Assembly: GCA_023374025.1 (NCBI GenBank)
Contig: SIJG01000036.1
Location: 319,426 to 383,425 of the forward strand
DNA length: 64,000 bases
Reading direction: 5' to 3'
Source: Heterodera schachtii
Taxonomy: Eukaryota; Nematoda; Chromadorea; Rhabditida; Heteroderidae
In this document: positions 35,550 to 47,215 of the stretch, piece after piece
Layout of the letters: each line of letters begins with the position of its first letter
How positions within the stretch are numbered: position 1 is the first letter of the stretch
Notes under the pieces: model-generated
The model's input: only the letters and a program-made list of their open reading frames with translations
Database searches by the model: none
What the model was told of the DNA's origin: nothing
Program-made: the position numbers and the translations under genes

Positions 35550-36005
35550 GGTTCTTATCCTTTTTGTCACCCCCCCTGAAAAATTTTTTAAATATTTTTT
35601 TCTGGGGTAATTTTAGGCGCTGAACGCGAATCTAACATTAGTTTTGGCCAATTCCGAATACCGGACCCGAACTCGAACAAAAAATCCAAGTTCAAATTTA
35701 AAAAAAATTACATTTATGTTAGAACCTGTGCCGAATGACCATAACCTGTATAGAATGACCATTTTTTAATGTTTCAATGATTTGTGACTAATTTTTATCA
35801 GTTTTAATCAATTTTAGGGCAATAATGAAACATTTTAAAATTTTGAATTTTAAATTTTTTGTTCGAGTTTTGGTTCAGGGTTCGGAATTAATATAAATGA
35901 ATGTCAGATTCGTGATCAGCGACCTCACAAACCCCCAGGGAAGGTGTTTTATACGACTTTTTTAAATTTTTTACTTTTTGGGGGGTGACAAAAAGGATAA
36001 GAACC
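35550..36005. mobile_element. hAT-like MITE with 8-bp target duplication
   Basis: Inverted ends GGTTCTTATCCTTTTTGTCA (35550) and the exact complement at 36005 continue into a C/G run. An exact 8-bp duplication ACAATAAG flanks it (35542-35549 and 36006-36013). Length 456 bases, no coding. Inside is a second inverted pair related to the foldback core: AGGCGCTGAACGCGAATCTA and TCAGATTCGTGATCAGCGAC. It sits just after the unknown gene's stop. Confidence 0.85.
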
Positions 36006-36185
36006 ACAATAAGATATGTAAGTTATTCCACGCACTACCAATCAAAGTGTAAATAAAAATGTATTTGGATAAAGAACAGTGATGCTTTATTATACATATA
36101 CTACCGCATCTATAAAAAATGCCGTCAAACAAATCAAAGTGTGTGCAATGACAATGAACTCGCCGACCCTCCCGCATTTCGGTTG

Positions 36186-36497
36186 CTATTTTGCGTACGA
36201 CGGCGTTTTGCGGTCCTCCCGGTCGAATGGGTCCCTCCACACGGGCAGCCCTCCCGCAAGTTGCTCCCTCGACACGGGCATTCGTTTCCATCGCTCGCGT
36301 TGTTTCTCAGCATAATATTCGTGGCTGATCATCGGCTGAATGGCAATCATCCAAAATGCCGCACCAATAATCGTAACAGTGGCCAAAACGCCGAAGAATT
36401 GGGGCTTCATGTAGCGCTTCACTTTCCAGTACACATTATCATAAAAGCGGGCGAACGGAGGCAATTTAACGCCCGGGGGATAGCGAATTGGTGACAT
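36186..36497 (-). CDS. SMIM20: SMIM20 / MITRAC7 homologue (complex IV assembly)
   Basis: Single-exon gene of 103 codons. MITRAC7 is a small inner-membrane protein that stabilises newly made COX1. The shared pattern is a transmembrane segment ending in IIGAAFWMIAIQPM, then EYYAEKQRERW and the C-terminal GGLPVWRDPFDRE. This compares with the family's IGAAFYPIYFRPL...EEY...GLKVWSDPFGRK. The nematode protein has about 30 extra N-terminal residues (YPPGVKLPPFARFYDNVYW). The start is the only ATG in frame, at 36497. Confidence 0.7.
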   Translation of the reverse strand: MSPIRYPPGVKLPPFARFYDNVYWKVKRYMKPQFFGVLATVTIIGAAFWMIAIQPMISHEYYAEKQRERWKRMPVSREQLAGGLPVWRDPFDREDRKTPSYAK

Positions 36498-37014
36498 TGC
36501 GTATCCAAGAATTGTTTAAATGGGATACACTTTGGAATATTTGAAAGAAATTTAAGTAATAGTCATTGGAAACTATAATTATAGCAATTTGTAGAATTGA
36601 TAACTTTAATATTCTTTTCACAATACAGGTAAATGTAATAAAATTCAACATTTCTTCACCTCTTGCGTTTGGAATAGGGATTATGGACAGAAAATTTCGA
36701 ATGTTAGGCAAAAATGGGTATACAGCTAAAATTGTATGACAGAAATAGAACAAAAATGAAAAACACCAAATCACGTAGAAACGCCAAAATTGTTGTGATT
36801 GGAACGTAATTTGCGAAGAAACGAACAAAAGTCATTTGGACGAACAGAATTCGATTTGGCTCCCCCAGAAAAAGTCACAAAACGGTAATTTCAACCAAAC
36901 TTTTTTGCCATTTTCTTTTTTGAAACTTTTCATCTAAAGTATTTTTAATGTAAATAAATAGCAAAATTAGGTTGAATAGAAGACAGATTAATGGGTATGG
37001 TGGCTAAAATTGTA
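36498..37014. other. AT-rich gap, nothing recognised
   Basis: Lies between the SMIM20 start and the GOLPH3 stop. It must hold the SMIM20 promoter. A minus-strand open frame here has no coding character. Confidence 0.4.
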
Positions 37015-38561
<1,547 letters not shown>

Positions 38562-39211
38562 TGCCCTGATTCTTTAGTTTAAATTTTAATTACAATCAGA
38601 TAATATTTAGTGGTGAAAAGGCATTCTGTAATTTATACTATTAATTAGGTAATTGAATTTGATCAAATCAGAGAAATTTTTAAACAAAGGCGAATTAATG
38701 TTTTTTTTTCATCTCTAATTAAAGAATTGAATGAAGCATATTTTTATGTATTCAAAGGGAAACATGCTAATGTTTTAAATCGATGCTTATTCATTCCATT
38801 CCAATTCAGCGCTTTATCGCGGAATCACCGCCCCCCCCCCCCCCTTCTTTCACGTCGTTCACTCTTTTTTTGTGTATGTACATTTTTCAATGTTTTCCGT
38901 TTTATTTTGAAAAATTTTTCTTTGGACACGCCACTTCGCTGTAAAACTTTTTGGTGTAATTGAAACCGAAGCAAAGAACTAAAACTTAAGCGAGCGAGTG
39001 ATTATGGCACTAAACGATTATATAGCAATGGTGTGTGTAATTAAGAAGCTGGCCTTTATTACAGATTATAACGGCGCCCAAGCACTCATTTACAAATTAT
39101 AAAATTCGTTAATTACATATCCATTTCTATTTAAAATTGGCTAATTGTTAGTTAAAGAGCCGTTAAACCGCTGCAGCTGAAAGCATTTAAAGTTAAACTT
39201 CGTTTTTGACA
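38562..39211. other. Divergent region between GOLPH3 and ESD-like gene
   Basis: AT-rich, with a poly-C run near 38829-38844. No exon was recognised. Promoters of both divergent genes are expected here. Confidence 0.4.
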
Positions 39212-40647
39212 ATGTCGCTGGTCGAACTAAGCAAATCCCGGTGGTTCAATGGGTATCAGAAAACTTTTGAACATAACAGGTTTAGTGAAATGAAAAAAAA
39301 AGCAAATTGGAATTATTTTATTATTACAGTGCCCAGTTGAAGTGCCAAATGCGATTTGGGGTTTATTTACCGGACAATCAATCGGAAAGCAATTTGCCAG
39401 TGCTTTTTTATCTTTCTGGTATGAAATCAATAGAATATTGAACGGCTGGAGAGGGAGAGATTGAGAAAAAACATTTGAGGTTTGTCATGCACTGAGGAAA
39501 ATTTTGTCATCAAAAGCGCCATGCAGCGATTCGCATCCAATCGAAAAATCATTGTGGTCAATCCCGACACAAGCCCCCGAGGCGTTGTCACTGGAGACGG
39601 CGATGACCCCAGCTTTGGTGCTGCGGCTGGATTGTAATAATTGCTAATCAGTAGAGCTTGACATTTTGATGAAAGCCTGGACCTGGATTTCTGGACAAAA
39701 ATCCAAGAAAATCTAGGTCCAGGTCGAACTCTAATGATCAGAAATCATGAGCCCAAAATGATGTCAATTTCAGTTATTTGGACGCGACAGAAACAAAATG
39801 GGCACAAAATTATCGAATGTATTCCTACATTTTGGATGAACTCGTGCCACTCGTGTTCAACACTTTTTCAGTGGAGAAAAATAAATGCGGAATTTTTGGA
39901 CATTCAATGGGAGGCCATGGCAAGTGGTGAACACGCGGTGTAAGCACGGACCAATCTGTCCACGGCAGAGGGAGGGTACAAAGACACACCCAACCCATGG
40001 AACACCCAAAGCCATGGGACACGCCCCGCTACTGACACAATGAAACCAAGAGCAGATCCCTTGGAATGGCATTAAAATGGGACATTCACTCAATCAATTA
40101 AACCAAAATTCTTTCACATTCTTCATGTCTCCGCTTTGCCAACAGATTTTCATTTTATTTAAAATAATTGTTAAATGTCTCTGCACATTTGCCACTGAAT
40201 TTTCCCAGGTGCTCTGACCATTGCGCTTAAGCATCCGGAATTGTTCAGCTCCGTGTCGGCTTTTGCCCCAATTTGCAATCCGTCGAAGGACTAGGACAGA
40301 AATATTTGCGTGTCTTTTTGGGGAACGAAGAGGAAAAATGGGCAAATTATGACGCCACGGAATTGGCCAAAAAATACGAAGGGCCAAAAAGGGAAGTGCT
40401 AATTGACCAGGCAAGTAGAAAAACAGGAACAAAAAGTGATCAATAAATGATGGATTGTTTTGCAGGGAAGTGCCGACGCATTCCTTGCCGAAGGCAAACT
40501 TTTGCCAGCCAATTTGTTGGCCGTGGAAAATCCGAATCTGACGTGGAAATACCGACTTCATCACCAATTATGACCACAGGCTACGCTTTTATCCAGACTT
40601 TTATCGGAGATCATTTTGAACACCACGCCAATTGTTGGGCAATTTGA
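39212..40647 (+). pseudogene. ESD: S-formylglutathione hydrolase (esterase D) with several frame breaks
   Basis: The family hydrolyses S-formylglutathione in formaldehyde detoxification. The first half is intact: ATG 39212 (MSLVELSKSRWFNGYQKTFE), CQMRFGVYLPDN, LPVLFYLSGLSCTEENF, NPDTSPRGVVTGDGDD, FYLDATETKWAQNYRMYSYI and the nucleophile elbow FGHSMGGHG. That elbow is split by a GC-AG intron (39920-40208). After FAPICNPSKD (about 40293) a stop follows and the frame must shift to reach GQKYLRVFLGNEEEKW. The catalytic-His region YDH (about 40565-40580) is reached only after another one-base shift, and a third is needed to join FIQTFIGDHFEHHA before the end at 40647. Catalytic Ser, Asp and His codons are all still present. 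It is either recent decay or residual sequence error. Confidence 0.8.
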
Positions 40648-40984
40648 TGTTTTTAAGTGTTTTTATTTCCCGTTGTTTTTTGTCTCAATTTTAATTTGAC
40701 TGTTTTTCATATAAATAAAATGGGCCATTGATACAAATGTCTAGCTTTTTAAATTTAGTAAATTTATTGTTATGATTTAAAACGAAAAATACAATGATAA
40801 ATTTAAAAAATATGGCTTTCTGTAATTGTTTAAGAGAATAAAAATTCCGCCGACGATAAAATAACAAAGTACAAAAATTAGCAAACAAATTAAGTGAGTG
40901 ATTAAGCTTGTCTTTTCGGTAAAGGATTAAGGGTTGAGTTCGTTTTTAGTTCATTCCGTCCTTTGTCGGTCGCTTTTCCTTCCC

Positions 40985-43305
40985 TCAGCCGCCCTCCGCA
41001 ATTCCATCGTCAAAATTGCGCCTCCTTCGCCAGTTCGAATCGCTGCTTTTCCGTACACCCTTTAGCTCCGCCACAATTTGATGCGTCTCGCGCCCCTTCG
41101 TCTCCGGCAAGTACAGGTAAAGGTAAAGCAAACTGAGCAAAGAGGGCAAGGCGAACAGAGGGCCGAACGAAAGCGGACCGACCAACTGAAAACGGACGGG
41201 GAAATTGGGGCGAAATGGGGGGGGGGGGAGGAGGGAACTTTGTAAAGGGGGAGAGTGGCGAAGTTGGTCAGAGTGATCAGCAGAGATATCAGAGAGAAGC
41301 TCAAGCAGAACATGGACGAACGGTGGGCCATCGGCACGAGCTCAGGAGCGATGAAATAGGAGATGGGACCGATGGCCAAACTGAAGACAGAGAAAGAAAC
41401 ATTTGGAAAAGGGTGCCGTAATGACTGCAATTAATCTAATTAATGTAAGCAAAGTGTGTGTGATCAATTACAAATTCTGTCCACAAAATGTACCCGTACG
41501 ATACGATGTACGCCATCATTCCCGTCACTGCCACAAAGCGTGCCGATGGCACCACGGGACTGAGCGCGGCACCGACGACGAACAGAACAAGCAAAAAGAC
41601 GGAAAAAGCACCGACGGAAAGAAACAAATGGCGACGCGGAAAACGGTCGACAAGAAAAGCGGCGAAGACGCAGCTGACAGTCAGAAGGACCATCATCAGA
41701 GAGGAGCTCAGCTGGGCCAACGAACTGAACAGAGAGACAATGAGAAATATTAAGGAGAATGGAGAGAGTGGGAGGGAGAGAGAGGGGGGGAGAGAGGGAA
41801 AGTGAGAGAGAAAGAGAGGTAAGGAGGGAGAGAGAAGAGAGAACAGAGAAAGAGAGAAGAAAAGGGGGAGAGAGAGAGTTGGCGAAGGACAAAACAAACG
41901 GAGCAAAACTCACGTGGAGAACTGCAGAGAAAGCATGAAGAAAGTGCTGGACTGGAGGATGGGATAGAAGGCCAAAGTTGGCACCATTGCCATCAGAGAG
42001 AGGAGCAAAGCATGGCGAAGATAAGGCACCGTAAACAGAGACTGAAACGGGCACAGAGTCAAATTAATGGGGAAACAGGGGTTTTACACACCATCCCAAT
42101 CGATAGGCTAATGAGCCTAATTAACAGTGATCAGCCGATTCCCTTTCACCCCCCCCCCCCCCCAAACTGACCACAAGCGATGCCTCTCTCTCTGTGTCCC
42201 CGTTGTCCTGTGCTTCTTGCTGATAGTCCTTCAACGCCTGTTCGTTCGACCCAATTGGGCCTTGGAAGAAAATGAGTGACCGTCGTGCCGCTTCCTCGTC
42301 GCCTCTGAAATAATCATATTTCTTGAATCAATGCTTTAAATTGGTTACGACTTTGCGATCATCAGAAATTTTGGCGTCTCGGGAATCCATGCCAAAAAGA
42401 GCACGGAGAGAATGCCGGGCAGGACGGGCACAAAGAAAAGCAAAGTGAGCGAATGGCCGAGCAGCGGACGGATGCCGAGAAGCATGCCGAGAAGACCCAT
42501 GGCGGAGTAACCGGTGGCGAACAGCGAGGAGAGGGCGCCGCGCAAGTGAGTCGGCGAAATTTCCTGTGCCAATTTGCTATTCGTCGCTCCTTCTGATCGG
42601 CATTTACCTGGAGGTAAAGGATGGCAACGGTGTCGGACATCGGCGAAAAGACGGAGGCCATCAGTCGGCCGAAGACCATCACTTCGGGGTAGGGGAAAAG
42701 CGTGGCCAACATTTGGAGGGCACAGGCCAAAGTCATCATAGCAGTGGCCACAATGTAAGCGGCTGAAGAAAGCGAACGGAATGCCAAAACGGAGAAGGCA
42801 CTTACGCTTCCGTCCGTATTTGTCGCACAAACGCGGCGAACAGAGGGCTCCCACAATTTGGCCGGCGTACCAGCAGCTGTTGATGGCCGAGCGGAGCAGC
42901 GAGAAGTGCTGGTCGGTCAGCTGAGTGCCGCGGTTCGTGTACGACTCGTTCAGGTACGAGTTCAACTCCATCACGGCAGTGTTCACCGAAGTGTGCTGCA
43001 GAAGGAAAATTTGAATTAAATTTTTAAATGCGACAAACCAAAGGCATTCAAAAAAAAGGAAAAAAATGCACTGCACTGACCATAAACGCGCTGGGAAAGT
43101 TCGTAATGCAAGTCAAACAGCAGCCGATGCCGACCAATTTGAACGTTTGATTGACCGACAGAGAGCAGGCCAATCCCTTGGCAGGCGATGTGCTGATGTT
43201 GCCGACCGATCTGCTGATCGTTGAGTTGGCCAACTCGGCACTTTTTTCAGTTGGTGGTTCGGGCGAACTGTGGACGACATTTGCGGAAGTTGGACAACCG
43301 CACAT
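40985..43305 (-). CDS. GLUT-type facilitated sugar transporter (SLC2 family, MFS)
   Basis: Twelve-helix plasma-membrane sugar carrier. The ATG at 43305 opens [20 protein letters not shown] and a hydrophilic N-terminus, then [19 protein letters not shown]. Exons give [20 protein letters not shown] with DKYGRK (the GLUT D-R-x-GRR-type loop), [20 protein letters not shown] (the PESPR/ISP.HLRG block), [13 protein letters not shown] (PESPRFL block), [29 protein letters not shown] (the GPIPWFxxxEL block), and the C-terminal [15 protein letters not shown], the PETKG signature. Stop 40985. One intron near 42560-42605 is only about 45 bases. The intron at about 41760-41910 is a purine-rich (GA)n run. 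Substrate cannot be told from sequence. Confidence 0.9.
41760..41885. repeat. (GA)n-type purine-rich simple repeat in a GLUT intron
   Basis: Plus-strand AGAGAGAGAG/GGGAGAGAG tract of over 100 bases. It accounts for several artefactual open frames in the transporter region. Confidence 0.7.
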
Positions 43306-44658
43306 TTGAAAACAAAAAGGAACAGATCAAAAGGCAAAGGGAGGCGAAGGAATTTGGCAAAATGATCAAAAGAAAGCTAAAAGGAGCAGAGAAAGTTGAA
43401 AAAAAAAATGGGGGGACTGAGAAGAATGGGAAGAATGGTATTCTCTGTCTGAGGTCATCATAAATGTTATTTTCCAAAAAGGGAGTGCCATTTGGGTGCA
43501 TTCCGAGTGTGGCAAGGGCAAAACGAGTGCAACGGTAGGGGGGGGGGGAGACGGAGGGGAGGGACATGCCGCTGCTGCCGCTGTCCAACAGCGAATGGAC
43601 GCGCGGGTAAATGTGAACTCGTCGTTGCACGTACGTCCGCCTCTGCTTCGTCCGTCTCCCCCCGCCGTTTTTCGCCGCGTTTTTCGTAGTTCCCGGCCAA
43701 ACCGTCGCACTTTCTCTCCATTTTTAACCATTGCGCTCGTTGCTGTGTGTTTGGGGTCGGGGATGACCTTTCCAATGCGTCATCATTCCGTCGGTGACCG
43801 CCGCCGTCGTTGGCGAGGAAGAGAAAGAGGGGAGGGAGGCATTGCACCGGCATTCCCTCGACCGGCAAAACCACGCACACACACACACAAACAGCACTCA
43901 ACGAATGAATCCCCCCCCCCGCCCACTGACCACTGTCCACCCCCCCCCCCCCCGCCCACCCATTCATTAGTCACTGTCCTACCCCAATCGGCGAGTGATG
44001 GTGATAAAAGGAGCAATGTGCGGTTGGGTGATGGTGCACTTACATCGCTCAGTCGTCCCACCGTCCGTCTCCCCCCTCCCTTTCCCTTCGCATTGTCTGC
44101 TGCTTCTGTGGGCGTCATTCCCAACCCTTCCAAGGAGGTCAAATTGTGTGGGAAGAATGTTAAGAATTTGCATCCTTCTCATCCATTTTAAATAGGCAAA
44201 ATGCAGCAAATGCGTGCCATCATCACAATGTACAAAATCAAATCGTACTCATTGTCAGCCCCGTCACAGGTCAACAACCCCGGCGAAGCTTAACACAAGC
44301 AACACTCAGTTCACTTCTCATAATTAAGCAAATGCGAAGTTAAAAATTCAAAACCAAAAGATAACAAACAAGCAGAGTTTAAGTGAAGGGGCTAAACAAA
44401 CGAAGACAGTCGAGGCGGGGGGGGGGGAGAATGGACACCGGAAATTGGAAACCGAACTTTTATTTTTTTAAAACGGATTAATTGTTCATCATTAATAAAG
44501 ATTAATCGGCCCATGCTATGTAATGAAGAAATGTGAAAATTTTAAACTCAGTCGCCAAGCGCAAATTTGTGCATTTTGATGGCATTTCCCAAACATTAAA
44601 ATTGTTGCAAGAAAATCTTTTTATGTAATTATATTTTTTATCAAATCAAATGCATTGA
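43306..44658. other. Low-complexity gap upstream of the transporter
   Basis: Poly-C and poly-G runs (43540, 43909, 43940, 44418) and CA-rich stretches make long open frames that are low in complexity and read alike on both strands. A small plus-strand frame at about 44204-44293 follows an AG and ends in TAA, but has no visible partner. No gene is supported. Confidence 0.45.
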
Positions 44659-45695
44659 TCACAAGAAAGAAAAATAACAAAAAGTGAAAAGTGCCAAAGG
44701 CGTTAAAACTGTCGCGAGTGCCAAGTGAAATTTGGGAAGGGAATGATCCGCCGAATGGGCCAAAGGCAGCGCGGGTCGATCAGTGCCAATTGGATTTTCT
44801 CTCGAGAATTTTCGCTGCAAATTCATTGGCCGCGCGTAAAGCGAACGAAAAGTGACCGAAATTGGGGACAATGAATTGGCAAAAGAAAAGGGCACAAACG
44901 AAGCTGAAACATTGGTAGCGGTGGTCACTGAAATGGGTATTTTGAGGGTTTTCACTAATTTTGCCCATTTATTTGAAAATGCCAAAAGGTTTTGCTGTTT
45001 TGTGCTTATCGTATGCCCACCGTATGCCATCTCCGTTTTGGCTTTTTTCTGCTTTTTATCCTCGTCCATTTTGCTCCGGGATGCTTCTCCACTTCTTCCG
45101 TTCCCTTCTCTTTCGATGCTTTCATTCACATTTTCCCTGATTTGTCTCGCCTCCTTTTCCTCATAAAATGGTTGTAAATCGCCGTTGGGACAGTCCGCGC
45201 ATTGGCATTTGCGCTGTCGGGCATTGCCAACTGCGCAGCGCCGGAGGCCATTTGTGGGAAGAAATGCCAACGCAGGCAGCAGAAATGAGTGATTGGATGA
45301 GCGAAGGTCAGCGTGAGAAATGCAATGAGTTGTCCTGAAATTGCCAAAATGGACATTTCCGGCGTTGGTAGGGAAGGGGGGGGGGGCTGTGATTCCTTTT
45401 CATTTTATTCCATAAATCCGTCGAGATTCAAAATGAGTGACCGATCGGTGCTGCTGCTGATCCCTTATCCCCACCTGTTCCTCAACAAATCGCGTCCCCA
45501 CGGGTGCTCATTTCTGACCAAACAGTACAGCAAAGAGTCCGTACAATTCCTCGCCTTCTTCCTGCTTCTGCTGCACTCTGAGCTCAGTTCGTGCCACTGT
45601 GCACAATAAGTGCACTTTCGGATGTCCGGCGAAGGTCGAAAGTTTAAAGCAAACGCCAAAAGACAAATGGAAGCACAGGGCAACGAAATTAACAT
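44659..45695 (-). CDS. Candidate secreted cysteine-rich (Ly6/uPAR-like) protein
   Basis: The ATG at 45695 gives MLISLPCASICLLAFALNF, a good signal peptide. Mature residues follow: KCTYCAQWHELSSECSRSRK, NCTDSLLYCLV and RNEHPWGRDLLRN, up to a GT donor near 45475. An acceptor near 45335 joins in phase to THCISHADLRSSN and then LRRCAVGNARQRKCQCADC with PNGD. The spacing C-x2-C, YC, then a late C-x-C-x2-C before N-G-D suggests a three-finger (Ly6) fold but is not diagnostic. The open frame continues through a Lys/Glu-rich segment to a hydrophobic tail (LALATVLTPLALFTFCYFSF) at 44659 that would suit a GPI signal. The long charged middle may be intronic. Secreted cysteine-rich proteins are common in parasitic nematodes. 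Confidence 0.38.
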
Positions 45696-46535
45696 AACGG
45701 TATGAGAGAGGGTGAAACGGTAAAGGGAAATGATAGATAAATATATAAGTGGTACTGTACGAACTACAGTCTTGTACGAATTACAGTCAGCAGTCGCTGA
45801 TGGATGTCAAATTTGGGAACGAACCGACAAAAATGAAAATTTAAGGGAGCGGCGGAAAAGGGAAGGAATGCCGTAAAGAATTCGGATGAATTGAAATTGA
45901 AAAGTGTTCTTTCGGATTGGATGTTTAAACGGCGGGCGAGAAGAATCTCCAAAATTACAAAAGAGTGAAGTGCTCTCCAAATACTCTTAATTCACTGCTG
46001 CGGCTCATCTGCTGAAACTTCGGCAGGGGACGAAATAATTTTAAAATTTGGTTAAATTTGTCGGTTATTAAAAATGCCATTTAAAACCGCACAATGAAAG
46101 ATGGGATGCACACCATGCACTTGAAGAAACCGCTGAAGTAGAATTACCCCTTTGGCACAATTCCCCCCATTTGGCTGGACACAATCTTTGCTTTTTTGAG
46201 TATGTTTTCTCATTAAACCAGAGCACAGTAAAACATTTTCTATTTTCTTCATTTTCTCGGATTCACTGCACCATTTACCGGCAGAATTGCCAATTTAGTG
46301 AAATAAAATTGAGCGGCACGCCCCAATTGCTGCAGATGCCCCCGTGTCGCCCTGCCGCATTTTAAATCCACGGGGATGGAGTCCAATGGCAAATGTACTC
46401 TCATTTTAACATTCTCCGGCGGCGCCTACTTAAAAATTCAGCATTTTATGTAATATTTGTCTGTCCGTTTTGTTTTGTGTGCCGCTTCAAAAGCAATGGC
46501 TTTGAGAACAAATGACTGAATTACATAACAGAAAA
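45696..46535. other. Gap upstream of the candidate secreted gene
   Basis: Apart from a short inverted-looking GTACGAACTACAG / GTACGAATTACAG doublet near 45758-45787, no structure or exon is recognised. Confidence 0.35.
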
Positions 46536-46572
46536 CGAGCGCTAGGCGCCGCTTCGCGGCGCCAACCGCTCG
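46536..46572. repeat. Perfect GC-rich hairpin
   Basis: CGAGCG (46536-46541) pairs with CGCTCG (46567-46572), and GGCGCCGC (46545-46552) pairs with GCGGCGCC (46556-46563) around a TTC loop, with a symmetric 3x3 internal loop. It stands out in AT-rich surroundings. Function unknown. Confidence 0.7.
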
Positions 46573-47215
46573 GGGGAGTTTTTCATATAATTTAAAATAA
46601 ATTTGATAAAGTCTTAGGAAATTTGTTTTCATCCAAGTCTCATTTCTCTCAACTTTGTCTCTTTCTTTTGTCTCGTGTCATCCTTTCACCAAACCTCTCT
46701 CCGCTCTACCCTTCTCTCTTTCTCTGCTCTATCCCCTTTTTTTCTCTTCTCTCTTTTTTCCTTTTCTTCTCTCTCTTCTCTCTTTGTTTATCTTTTCCGT
46801 AACACTCTCTCTTATCTCGTTTTTAAAAAAATTAAGGTTTTTTTAAAGTCGGGGCAGTGCCAATAGACGCCACAAGGAAAATTTTTGAAAATTTCAATGT
46901 AATTTCTACAAAATTCACAAAAAAAAAATTTCAAAAATTTCGGAAATCTGAATTCCAACGTTTTAGAAATCGGAATTCCGACCCCAAAATTTTTCTTCAC
47001 AAAATAGGTATAGATTTAAATAATCCCAAAAATTTATGAGAAATAAACAAAAATCTAAAGAAATTCGGGTCCTGGATTCGAAATTGATCTTATTTAGTGT
47101 CTGATTTGTTCAGCGTGCCTGAAAACCCCCATAGAAATTTGTTATTGACTTTTTAAAAAAGTTCTGAAAAAGGTGTCATACCAAAAACTATTACCAAAAT
47201 TTTTGAAATACCTAT

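Noticed and set aside
41403..41906. Plus-strand frames antisense to the transporter
   Set aside because: Shadow of transporter exons and a purine-rich intron.
43467..44191. Long open frames on both strands upstream of the sugar transporter
   Set aside because: Low-complexity Pro/Gly/Arg sequence from poly-C/poly-G tracts, with no conserved motif or splice support.
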